Positions 1 to 5,949 of a stretch of 5,949 bases of DNA are shown in pieces. Each line of letters starts with the position of its first letter. The stretch's first letter is position 1. Position numbers and translations under genes: made by a program. Where the stretch lies: contig VAZH01000049.1 of the NCBI GenBank assembly GCA_005884465.1, positions 1-5,949 of the forward strand, in the 5' to 3' direction. Origin of the DNA: Alphaproteobacteria bacterium (GTDB lineage: Bacteria > Pseudomonadota > Alphaproteobacteria > Rhizobiales > Xanthobacteraceae). The notes beneath the pieces were generated by a model. The model was not told the DNA's origin. It saw nothing but the letters and a program-made list of their open reading frames with translations, and did not search any database.

Positions 1-112
1 CTTCAGGGAATGCAACGAGGCCGTTGTGAACCACACCCCAGATATCGCTGAGCACGACATCAAAGCCGGCAACGAGATCGCGCAGCCTCTCGACAAACCG
101 CAGTGTGGTCAT
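1..112 (-). CDS. TIGR01459-type class IIA HAD hydrolase, 5' part only
   Basis: Only the first 37 complete codons lie in the window; the gene continues past base 1. The protein begins MTTLRFVERLRDL and carries SDIWGVVHNG at residues 22-31. This is the motif I region of a class IIA HAD-superfamily phosphatase in the form I associate with the alphaproteobacterial TIGR01459 family. Asp23 would be the nucleophile. The position two residues on, normally the acid/base Asp of the D-x-D motif, is Trp25, which I recall as typical of this family rather than a mutation. The start is the ATG at 112-110, 15 bases after the stop of the EAL gene, with no strong Shine-Dalgarno, so translation may depend on coupling. 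The substrate is unknown. Family assignment is fairly sure from the motif; function is not. Confidence 0.8.
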   Translation of the reverse strand, partial: MTTLRFVERLRDLVAGFDVVLSDIWGVVHNGLVAFPE

Positions 113-127
113 GGCGTGAGACGTCGG

Positions 128-1573
128 TCAGGCCGGTCCGGCGGCGCGGCGCGCCAGTGCGGCATTGCCGCTCGCCCGCAGCGGATCGATGGCTGGACTA
201 TCGAGCGAAGCCGTTTTGCCAGAGCCATTGGTTTCCTGCGGCTTGTTCGGAGCGCTCCCGCCGGTAGCAGATGCGCCCTCGGGCCGCAACGGCCGGGGTG
301 GTGCGAACAGGAATCCCTGGCCGAACCGCACGTCGTAGTCGAGCAAATCGACCACGGCGCGTTCGCCTTCGATCCGCTCCGCGATCAGGTCGATGCCGAA
401 GCGGCCGAGCAGGTCGGAAAGGTCCGAGGGATGAATGTCGGATGCCGAGCTGTGCTTCTGATCGAGCAGCAACGCCGCGGGCACCTTGATGAAGCGGACG
501 CCGCGGTCGGCAAGTTCACGCGGCTCGATCCGCAGGTGAGTGACGTGGTCGATCGAGAAACGATAGCCGCGCTGCGCCAACGCCGCCAAATGTTCGGTCT
601 CGGTCGGGCCGAGATTGCGGAACGTCGCCTGCTTGAATTCGAGCACGAACGACGGCGCCAGCGCCCGATTGGCTTCGAGGAAATCGAGGCATTGCGCGAA
701 AGAGGTCGGATTGCCAAGCGTTGCCGCGGCGACATTGCAGAATATTCCGATGTCCTTGTTGCGCACCATCAGCCGGCGCAGCACCTGCACGCATTTCAGC
801 ATCACGGTGTGATCGATCCGCCCGATCAGCCCGGCAGCCTCCGCGACCGCGATGAAGTCGTCGGCGGCGAGAAGCTGGTCCCGGTCGTCGCGCAGCCGCG
901 TCACCGCCTCGTAAAAGCGCACCTTGCGCTGCGGCAACGTCACCATCGGTTGCAGGAAAATGTCGATCCGGTTTTCCTCCACCGCGCTTCTCACGGCAGC
1001 GAGGATTTGCGCCTGGCTGCGGGACGGCGCGGACTCATTGGCGACAGAAGCGGGCGCTGCCGCGGTAGGCTCGGCCGCAAACGCAGCATCTTCGGCGGAA
1101 AGCGGCCGCTCCCGGTGCGCTTCATCGTCCGGTTTTTTCGCCTGCGCCGGCGCAGTCGTTAGCGCCCCCGAGGCCAGCATGTCGTCATGACTAGCGACCG
1201 AAACCGCGAGCTGCTTGACCAGCACACCCAGTTCGTTGATCTCGCCGGCCACGCCCTGAATGCGCTCGGCTGCGGCTGAATTTGCCGATCCTACTCGGCC
1301 CTCGACGGCGGCGAGGCGGCGCCCGAATTCGGCGACCTGGCGGGCGAGATCGGCGGTGCCGCGCGACAGATCCGCAATCTGGCCGCCGACGTCGGTGCGG
1401 TCGCGCAGCCGCATCGATACCGCGTTGTAAAGGATCAGGAAGGTCAGCGCGGTCAGCGCCACGATCGCGGATTCCATTCCGCTGAGGCCTGCCATGGAAT
1501 ACAGGATCAGGCCGAGGGAGGCCGCGACCAGCACCATGCAGATGGCGATGAATATCGTGGAAATGCGGATCAT
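128..1573 (-). CDS. Membrane-anchored coiled-coil protein with degenerate EAL domain (TipF-like)
   Basis: 481 residues from the ATG at 1573, preceded by GGGAG 11 bases upstream. Two hydrophobic segments (about 5-27 and 34-52) anchor it in the inner membrane. A heptad-like helical region follows (about 58-125), then an Ala/Pro-rich linker (about 135-185), an EAL domain (about 188-430) and a low-complexity tail. EAL residues kept are Glu222 (in YEAVTRL), Asn280, Glu312, Asp342, Lys363, Glu399 and Gln419. The loop-6 DDFGTG motif is reduced to D-H-V-T (342-345), losing the second metal-binding Asp, and the Asp after Lys363 is Pro. There is no GGDEF domain. This suggests a c-di-GMP receptor rather than an active phosphodiesterase. 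The order of two membrane helices, coiled coil and degenerate EAL matches Caulobacter TipF, a flagellar assembly factor; orthology is inferred. It sits between the YihY gene (103-base gap) and the HAD gene (15-base gap). Confidence 0.88.
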   Translation of the reverse strand: MIRISTIFIAICMVLVAASLGLILYSMAGLSGMESAIVALTALTFLILYNAVSMRLRDRTDVGGQIADLSRGTADLARQVAEFGRRLAAVEGRVGSANSAAAERIQGVAGEINELGVLVKQLAVSVASHDDMLASGALTTAPAQAKKPDDEAHRERPLSAEDAAFAAEPTAAAPASVANESAPSRSQAQILAAVRSAVEENRIDIFLQPMVTLPQRKVRFYEAVTRLRDDRDQLLAADDFIAVAEAAGLIGRIDHTVMLKCVQVLRRLMVRNKDIGIFCNVAAATLGNPTSFAQCLDFLEANRALAPSFVLEFKQATFRNLGPTETEHLAALAQRGYRFSIDHVTHLRIEPRELADRGVRFIKVPAALLLDQKHSSASDIHPSDLSDLLGRFGIDLIAERIEGERAVVDLLDYDVRFGQGFLFAPPRPLRPEGASATGGSAPNKPQETNGSGKTASLDSPAIDPLRASGNAALARRAAGPA

Positions 1574-1620
1574 GTCGCGCGCAACGCTCCCAAATCCCTG
1601 GTCCCTGGCTTCAGAGCAGC

Positions 1621-1636
1621 GCGAACGGCCGTTCGC
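1621..1636. repeat. Perfect 16-base palindrome upstream of the EAL gene
   Basis: GCGAACGGCCGTTCGC reads the same on both strands. It lies in the 103-base gap between the YihY stop and the EAL start, about 48 bases before the EAL ATG. It could be a dimeric regulator operator or, in RNA, a short hairpin (6-bp stem, GGCC loop). No U-tract follows, so it is a poor intrinsic terminator. A tandem heptamer, TCCCTGG twice, lies at 1595-1608 between it and the start codon. The function is unknown. Confidence 0.5.
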
Positions 1637-1676
1637 CGACGTCCATTGCGCTCCCCCAAGCTCTGCAATCTTAGCA

Positions 1677-2831
1677 TCAATGTTGATTCGAAGAGCTAGT
1701 GTTCTTTTGGTACGTCCGGAACGGCGGGGCCAATGTATCAGCCATGGCGGCGTCGCGGGCGCCGAGCGGCCTTGGACCCCTGTCGGCCGTGTCCATGGCC
1801 ATTTGACGTTCAATTTCCGAGTTCAGCTCGGCGCCCCACAGCACGATGATGGCCGACATCCACATCCACATCATCAGACCGATGGCGGCGCCCAGCGAGC
1901 CATAGGTAGCGTTGTAATTGGCGAAATTCGACAGATACCAGGACAACAGGGACGAACCGGCGATCCACAGGAATGCCGCAGCCAGCGTGCCCACATTCAG
2001 CCACTCCCAACGGGGGTGCTCCCGGCCCGGTCCGAACCGGTAGAGCAGGCCGAGCGCCCCCCACAGAATCAGGAAAAGCAGCGGCCAACGCGCCAGGCTG
2101 AAGATCAACTTGCTCTCCGGCCCGAGGCCCAGATGATCGAGCACCAATGGAAACGCTACCACCGCAGCTACCATCAGCAACAAAGCGACGATGCCGCCGA
2201 TGGTGAACGCCATTGAAAGCAGGTTCAGTTGCAGGACGCTGCGCTTTTCCCGCTCGCCATAGGCGACATTCAGCGCGTCGATCAGCGCCTTGACGCCGGC
2301 ATTGGCGCTCCAGATGGCGAGGGCGAGGCCGAACAGAAACGTCGCGCCAAGTTCTGTGCTGCCTTTGGCGAGCACCCGCGCGATCTGATCCTGCACGATC
2401 TGGAATGAGCCTTCCGGCAGCATCAGCGCGAGGCTTTGCAGATTGGCTGCGATGGTCGAGGGATTGGCGAACAAGCCGTAAAAGGAGACCAGCGCCGTGA
2501 TCGCCGGAAATATCGCCAGCAGGCCGAAGAATACCACGCCGGCGGCGATGGCGAGCAGGCGGTCTTCATTGATCCGCTCATAGGTCCGCCATAGAATTTG
2601 CTTCCACCCCTGCCACGCAATTTGAAAGGGACCGGTGGGATGCCGGCTGTGTCCGGGCTGCGATGTCGCAGCCACCAAGGTGCTGCGGCCGGCGACCTCC
2701 GGATCTGCGAGCGCGGAATGCGATTTTCGTGGCGTACTCGCCTGAAAATAGCGCTGCGCGCTCAGGATCAGGATCGTGGTGGCCGCGATCAAAAGCAGAC
2801 TATTGGAGTGCTCGGATGGCCGGCCGGACAT
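1677..2831 (-). CDS. YihY/virulence factor BrkB family membrane protein
   Basis: 384 residues from the ATG at 2831-2829. The family core begins near residue 84 with an amphipathic entry (YERINEDRLLAIAAGVVFFG) and has membrane segments at about 92-120, 163-184, 205-233, 245-265, 278-300 and 308-335. The family-typical stretch NATYGSLGAAIGLMMWMW (307-324) is followed by LWGAELNSEI (331-340). YihY proteins are inner-membrane proteins of unsettled function; the old annotations as ribonuclease BN and as a serum-resistance factor are not reliable guides. An N-terminal extension of about 80 residues holds one further hydrophobic segment (about 11-24) and a polar linker. The start was chosen because its A is also the last base of the upstream TGA (TGATG), a classic coupling arrangement, with GGAAG 4 bases before it. 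An in-frame ATG at 2879 would overlap the upstream gene by 49 bases and is less likely. Confidence 0.92.
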   Translation of the reverse strand: MSGRPSEHSNSLLLIAATTILILSAQRYFQASTPRKSHSALADPEVAGRSTLVAATSQPGHSRHPTGPFQIAWQGWKQILWRTYERINEDRLLAIAAGVVFFGLLAIFPAITALVSFYGLFANPSTIAANLQSLALMLPEGSFQIVQDQIARVLAKGSTELGATFLFGLALAIWSANAGVKALIDALNVAYGEREKRSVLQLNLLSMAFTIGGIVALLLMVAAVVAFPLVLDHLGLGPESKLIFSLARWPLLFLILWGALGLLYRFGPGREHPRWEWLNVGTLAAAFLWIAGSSLLSWYLSNFANYNATYGSLGAAIGLMMWMWMSAIIVLWGAELNSEIERQMAMDTADRGPRPLGARDAAMADTLAPPFRTYQKNTSSSNQH

Positions 2832-3424
2832 CACGCTTCCATTCGTCGTGCCTGGTGCCGTCGTCTTACCGCCGCCCAACCCAATAATGTGGCTATCAGG
2901 ATCAGGCCGGCCGGCACGGCCTTGTTGTCTCGCATCAGCCGCTGTTTGGCGCTCAGCCGTCTGCGGCTTGCACGCGTTGCCGGCGATGAAGGCGCTGACA
3001 GGATCGCCGACGCGGTATCTCTCGTGGCATCAATCTGATCCGGCTCGAGCGGACTGGCCTTGACCGCGACGCGCAAGCGGCTGGTGAGAGACGGAAACTG
3101 CGGCGGCTGGCGTTTCAGCCTGCTGGCAGCCACCGCGGCACAGATCGCAGCGATCACCAGCAACAACGCCCCGACGACGCCGAACGCCTGAAACAGCCCG
3201 TAATTGATCTCGATCCAGCGAAACAGCGCCGTGATACCGACAAAGCAGGCCGCGATCAGGAAAATGCCGGCAACTACGAACAGGCCGGCGGCAACGGCAT
3301 AGGATGCGACGGTAGCCGTCGCCTGGTTGGTCCGATCGCGCAGATACGACCGTGTCGCCAGTTTGATCTGGTTGAGTTTGAGCGAGAGGCCGGCGCGCAG
3401 CAAGCCGCTCGATGGCGCGAGCAT
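2831..3424 (-). CDS. Small membrane protein, phage-holin-3_6 / YqjE-like
   Basis: 197 residues, with a short basic N-terminus and an amphipathic stretch (about 13-35, LKLNQIKLATRSYLRDRTNQ). Two strong membrane helices follow (about 40-68 and 78-101), then a charged cytoplasmic segment and a third hydrophobic segment (about 168-186) ending in Arg-rich residues. This layout fits the group usually annotated 'phage holin family protein' (PF07332) in Rhizobiales. There are no phage genes nearby, so a lytic role is unlikely; such genes are often linked to envelope stress. The start is well supported: AAGGA at 3437-3433 lies 8 bases before the ATG. It is the first gene after an EcfG-type promoter and overlaps the YihY start by one base, so the two are very likely co-expressed. 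The family call is by hydropathy pattern and resemblance; molecular function is unknown. Confidence 0.75.
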   Translation of the reverse strand: MLAPSSGLLRAGLSLKLNQIKLATRSYLRDRTNQATATVASYAVAAGLFVVAGIFLIAACFVGITALFRWIEINYGLFQAFGVVGALLLVIAAICAAVAASRLKRQPPQFPSLTSRLRVAVKASPLEPDQIDATRDTASAILSAPSSPATRASRRRLSAKQRLMRDNKAVPAGLILIATLLGWAAVRRRHQARRMEA

Positions 3425-3432
3425 ATCCAGGT

Positions 3433-3437
3433 TCCTT
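3433..3437 (-). promoter_or_regulatory. Ribosome binding site of the holin-like gene
   Basis: AAGGA on the minus strand, 8 bases before the ATG at 3424. It is the best Shine-Dalgarno in the window and fixes the start. The bases GGAAC inside it should not be read as a promoter element, since no matching GTT lies 16-17 bases downstream. Confidence 0.75.
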
Positions 3438-3472
3438 CACCGGCAAGAACACGATTGTCCCTGCCGGGGTTG

Positions 3473-3497
3473 AACGTGGATTGGTTTCGAAGGTTCC
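3473..3497 (-). promoter_or_regulatory. EcfG (general stress response sigma factor) promoter
   Basis: On the minus strand GGAAC (3497-3493) is followed by 16 bases and then CGTT (3476-3473). This matches the alphaproteobacterial EcfG consensus GGAAC-N16/17-(C)GTT exactly. The -10 element ends 48 bases before the ATG of the holin-like gene, giving a predicted leader of roughly 40 bases that includes the AAGGA ribosome binding site. Known biology: EcfG is released from its anti-sigma factor NepR by phosphorylated PhyR under starvation, heat, salt or desiccation. That this gene pair belongs to the regulon is inferred from the site and its position. Confidence 0.8.
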
Positions 3498-3504
3498 GCT
3501 TGGA

Positions 3505-3631
3505 CGTGTCCCGGACGCGGTGCAGCGCCTCTTAGCAATATATCGCAGAGCCGGGACCTGTGAGCATGAAGTGCGCGATGGATCCCGGATCAGCAGCGCA
3601 CCGCACCGCGCTGCGCAGCGTCCGGGGCACG
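3505..3631. repeat. Pair of REP-like palindromic units in opposite orientation
   Basis: Outer arms at 3505-3528 and 3608-3631 are inverted copies of each other, 21 of 24 positions matching (core CCCGGACGC). Inner arms carry CCGGGA (3551-3556) and TCCCGG (3583-3588), again inverted. Each half is itself palindromic: GTCCCGG 3508-3514 with CCGGGAC 3551-3557, and CCCGG 3584-3588 with CCGGG 3622-3626. The layout resembles the paired REP units (BIMEs) of enterobacteria. I recall similar GTCCCGGACGCGGTGCAGCGC-like intergenic repeats from Bradyrhizobium genomes, but only a genome-wide count can confirm that. It occupies most of the gap between the aminotransferase stop and the EcfG promoter. Confidence 0.65.
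3593..3614 (-). terminator. Possible hairpin terminator after the aminotransferase gene
   Basis: GCAGCGC (3593-3599) and GCGCTGC (3608-3614) form a perfect 7-bp GC stem with an 8-base loop, 25 bases past the aminotransferase stop codon. It is part of the right-hand REP-like unit. No U-run follows on the minus strand, so it is not a classic intrinsic terminator. It may still stop or slow polymerase, or protect the mRNA 3' end as REP hairpins do. Confidence 0.35.
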
Positions 3632-3638
3632 CCAAACG

Positions 3639-4985
3639 CTACGCCACCGCGCGGATCACCTTCGCGATCTTCTCGATAATCTCGCCGATCTGGTCTTCGC
3701 TGACGATCAGGGGCGGCGTCAGCGCCAGCGTATCGCCGGCGATGCGCAGCATCAGGTCATTGTCGTGGAACGCGCTGTTCAGGCTGTCGAAACCGCGCTT
3801 GCCGGGCTGCTCCGGGCGCGGGGCGAGATCGATGCCCGCGGTCAGCCCGACGGTGCGGATGTCTACCACATTCGGTTCGCTCTTCAGCGACATCACCGCA
3901 TCGGCGAATTTGGGTTCCAGTTTGTTGGCGCGCTCGAACAGCTTTTCGTCGCGATAGATATCGAGCGTGGCGAGACCGGCGGCACAGGCCAGCGGATGCG
4001 CCGAATAGGTATAGCCGTGGGTCAGCTCCACGACATGGTCCGGGCCGCTCATGAAGGCGTCATGGATGGTGTCGCGCACGATCACGCCTCCCATCGGCGC
4101 CGCGCCGTTGGTGACGCCCTTGGCAAAAGTAATCATGTCCGGCAGCACGCCATAGCGCTCCGCGGCAAAAGCAAAACCGAGCCGGCCAAAGCCGGTGATG
4201 ACCTCATCGAAAATCAGGAGAATGCCATGCTTCTGGGTGATCTCGCGCAACCGCTTGAGATAGCCCTTAGGCGCTGGCAGCACGCCGGTTGATCCGGCCA
4301 TCGGCTCAACGATGACGGCGGCAATGGTGGAGGCGCCGTGCAGGTTGACCAACCGATCCATCTCATCGGCGAAATGCGCGCCGTATTCCGGCTCGCCCTT
4401 GGTGAAGGCCTGCTTGTCGCGGTCATAGGTCGCGGGAAGGTGATCGACGCCGGCCAGCAGCGTTCCGAACATCTTGCGGTTGTTGACGATGCCGCCGACT
4501 GAAGTACCGCCGAAGCCGACGCCGTGATAGCCGCGCTCGCGGCCGATCAGGCGGGTGCGCGTGCCTTGACCGTCGATCTGATGATAGGCCAGCGCGATCT
4601 TGAGCGCGGTATCAGCGGCTTCCGACCCTGAATTGCAGAAAAATACGTGGTCCAGTCCGGCGGGCGCAAGCTCGGCAATGCGGCTTGCGAGCTCGAAGGC
4701 CTGGGGAATGCCGAACTGAAACGGTGGGGCATAGTCCAGAGTTTCGGCCTGCTTGGCGATCGCCGCGGAAATCTGGGTGCGGCCATGCCCCGCATTGGTG
4801 CACCACATGCCCGATGCGGCGTCGATGATCTTGCGGCCGTCGACGGTGAAGTAATGCATGTCCTTGGCGCCGGCGAGCAGTCTCGGCGCCTTCTTGAAGG
4901 CCCGGTTGGCGGTAAACGGCATCCAGTGCGCGGCGAGGTCGTTCGGGACGTTGACGGCGGCGGGGCGTGGGCTCTTGTCCAGCAT
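3639..4985 (-). CDS. Omega-amino acid (beta-alanine):pyruvate aminotransferase, class III
   Basis: 448 residues, the usual length for the Pseudomonas omega-amino acid:pyruvate transaminases (BauA/OAPT type), which move the amino group of beta-alanine or other omega-amines to pyruvate, giving malonate semialdehyde and alanine. It acts in the cytosol with pyridoxal phosphate. The N-terminus has the subfamily signature HWMPFTANR (20-28). Further landmarks are the phosphate-binding NSGSEAADTA (118-127), RGYHG (151-155), IVEPMAGS (225-232), PLP-ring Asp260 in FDEVITGFGR, Schiff-base Lys289 in FAKGVTNG, HGYTYSAHP (323-331) and substrate-carboxylate Arg414 in LRIAGDT. All key residues are intact. 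The start at 4985 has AGAGG 5 bases upstream and fits family alignments; an in-frame ATG at 5060 adds an unrelated 25 residues. It follows prmB by 124 bases. No partner dehydrogenase lies in the window, so the exact amine substrate is open. Confidence 0.93.
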   Translation of the reverse strand: MLDKSPRPAAVNVPNDLAAHWMPFTANRAFKKAPRLLAGAKDMHYFTVDGRKIIDAASGMWCTNAGHGRTQISAAIAKQAETLDYAPPFQFGIPQAFELASRIAELAPAGLDHVFFCNSGSEAADTALKIALAYHQIDGQGTRTRLIGRERGYHGVGFGGTSVGGIVNNRKMFGTLLAGVDHLPATYDRDKQAFTKGEPEYGAHFADEMDRLVNLHGASTIAAVIVEPMAGSTGVLPAPKGYLKRLREITQKHGILLIFDEVITGFGRLGFAFAAERYGVLPDMITFAKGVTNGAAPMGGVIVRDTIHDAFMSGPDHVVELTHGYTYSAHPLACAAGLATLDIYRDEKLFERANKLEPKFADAVMSLKSEPNVVDIRTVGLTAGIDLAPRPEQPGKRGFDSLNSAFHDNDLMLRIAGDTLALTPPLIVSEDQIGEIIEKIAKVIRAVA

Positions 4986-5109
4986 GGGGGCCTCTTGCGT
5001 TTTGGAAAATTGGCGGCTCTGGCGCAAGCTATCAGCTTCGCTGCGGGACGGAAACGCCAACGGACCGCTATATTTCCGCTCATTCGGGCGGGTTTGAGCA
5101 CAGGCCCGT

Positions 5110-5949
5110 TCACAGATCGGCGGCGCCGACCCAGAACACTTCGCCCTCGGAATCCTCGGTATCGAGCCACATTAGCGGCAATTGCGGAAATGCGGCTTCC
5201 AGCTGCTCGCGGCCACGGCCGATCTCGCACAATAGCCCGCCCCGTGATGTCAGGTGTCGCCGGGCTTCTTTCAAGATGCGGCGGACCACATCAAGTCCGT
5301 CGGCGCCGCCATCGAGCGCGAGTTTCGGCTCGGCGCGGCATTCGCGCGGCAGCTTCGCCATGCCTTCGGCATCGACATAGGGCGGATTGGAAATAATCAG
5401 GTCGTAACGTGCCTCGCCGATCGGCCCGAACAGATCACCCCGATGCAATTTGATGCGCTCTCCAAGACCGTAATCGGCAATATTGCGCGCGGCGACATCG
5501 AGCGCGTCCTTCGAGATATCCACCGCGTCGATCCGCGCCTGCGGAAGGCTGCGCGCGGCGAGGACAGCCAGGCACCCCGAGCCGGTGCAGAGGTCGAGCA
5601 CGTGTTTCACCGATCCGGGATCCTCGATCAGCGAGCCGCCGTCATCATCGCCTCCGCCGCTAAAATGGGAATCCAGCAACTCGCCAATGAACGAGCGCGG
5701 CACGATCACGCGTTCGTCGACATAAAAGGGCAGGCCGCGCAGATAGATTTTGTTGACCAGATAGGCCGCGGGTTTTCGCGACGTGACGCGCCGTGCAATC
5801 ACCTCGAGGATGGCTTTGGCCTCGCGCGCGGTGACCCGCGCGGTCGCGAACGTCTCGAACTGGTCGGGATGAAGATGCAGCGTCTCGCAGACCAGGAATG
5901 CAGCCTCGGCCACGGGATCGGTGGTGCCGTGCGCGAACACCAGTTTTGC
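5110..5949 (-). CDS. prmB: Ribosomal protein L3 N5-glutamine methyltransferase, 5' end cut off
   Basis: 279 residues are visible; the reading frame stays open to the window edge. PrmB uses S-adenosylmethionine to methylate a glutamine side chain of ribosomal protein L3 during large-subunit assembly. Counting from the first visible codon, HGTTDP (7-12) matches HGTDNP in E. coli PrmB, so roughly 30 N-terminal residues lie outside. Then follow AYLVNK (62-67), YVDERVIVPRS (76-86), the SAM-binding motif LDLCTGSGCLA (118-128), the VDIS acidic loop (143-146) and the catalytic NPPYVDAEGM (188-197), whose NPPY binds the target glutamine. YVDERV-VPRS and NPPYVDAE separate PrmB from the release-factor enzyme PrmC. 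A Gly/Asp-rich linker (about 97-113) is some 10 residues longer than in E. coli. A GTG at 5940 is in frame but is not the true start. Confidence 0.93.
   Translation of the reverse strand, partial: AKLVFAHGTTDPVAEAAFLVCETLHLHPDQFETFATARVTAREAKAILEVIARRVTSRKPAAYLVNKIYLRGLPFYVDERVIVPRSFIGELLDSHFSGGGDDDGGSLIEDPGSVKHVLDLCTGSGCLAVLAARSLPQARIDAVDISKDALDVAARNIADYGLGERIKLHRGDLFGPIGEARYDLIISNPPYVDAEGMAKLPRECRAEPKLALDGGADGLDVVRRILKEARRHLTSRGGLLCEIGRGREQLEAAFPQLPLMWLDTEDSEGEVFWVGAADL

Noticed and set aside
26..1162. Long plus-strand open frame of 378 codons
   Set aside because: It is antisense to the EAL gene, has Arg/His/Gln-rich composition without domain motifs, and arises from GC-rich codon use on the opposite strand.
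1574..1813. Extension of the EAL gene to the ATG at 1813
   Set aside because: It would overlap the YihY gene by 137 bases and add 80 residues with no family character; the ATG at 1573 begins directly before the membrane helices and has a GGGAG site.
1494..3063. Several plus-strand open frames opposite the YihY and holin-like genes
   Set aside because: They are shadows of the minus-strand genes, mutually overlapping, and show no recognisable motif or ribosome binding site.
2831..3424. 'Holin' gene as a sign of a prophage
   Set aside because: No endolysin, integrase or structural phage gene is nearby, and the gene lies among chromosomal genes under a stress promoter.
3431..3435. Second GGAAC on the minus strand as another EcfG -35 block
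   Set aside because: No GTT lies 16-17 bases downstream, and the bases belong to the ribosome binding site.
5076..5109. Inverted repeat CGGGC/GCCCG after the prmB stop as a terminator
   Set aside because: The stem is only 5 bp with a long loop and no U-run.
5941..5949. GTG at 5940 as the prmB start, leaving the last 9 bases non-coding
   Set aside because: The frame stays open to the edge, and E. coli PrmB has about 35 residues before the HGT motif, whereas the GTG leaves only three.

Overview
The window reads as a piece of high-GC alphaproteobacterial chromosome, most likely from the Bradyrhizobium / Rhodopseudomonas / Nitrobacter group. This rests on four things: the GC-rich codon use, an EcfG-type promoter (a general stress response signature of alphaproteobacteria), the protein families seen, and intergenic palindromes of a kind I associate with Bradyrhizobium. 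All six genes lie on the minus strand, so the order of transcription runs from high to low coordinates. No RNA gene, insertion sequence, CRISPR array or phage module is visible.

From right to left: (i) 5110-5949 is prmB, the glutamine methyltransferase of ribosomal protein L3, cut at its 5' end by the window edge. (ii) 3639-4985 is a complete class III, PLP-dependent omega-amino acid (beta-alanine):pyruvate aminotransferase. (iii) 3425-3638 is a dense non-coding stretch. It holds two REP-like palindromic units in opposite orientation and, next to them, a near-perfect EcfG promoter (GGAAC-N16-CGTT) 49 bases upstream of the next gene. (iv) 2831-3424 is a small three-helix membrane protein of the phage-holin-3_6 / YqjE-like type. 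(v) 1677-2831 is a YihY/BrkB-family polytopic membrane protein whose start codon shares one base with the preceding stop codon. (vi) 128-1573 is a membrane-anchored coiled-coil protein with a degenerate EAL domain, resembling the flagellar c-di-GMP receptor TipF. (vii) 1-112 is the first 37 codons of a TIGR01459-type class IIA HAD hydrolase.

The strongest story is the left half: a probable stress-induced transcription unit. The holin-like protein and the YihY protein are translationally coupled under the EcfG promoter. The EAL gene follows after a 103-base gap with a perfect 16-base palindrome, and the HAD gene after 15 bases more. Whether stress transcription reaches the EAL and HAD genes cannot be told from sequence. 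The right half (prmB and aminotransferase) is ordinary housekeeping and catabolic content. I did not find a wholly new system; the unusual points are the promoter/repeat junction and the degenerate EAL protein.
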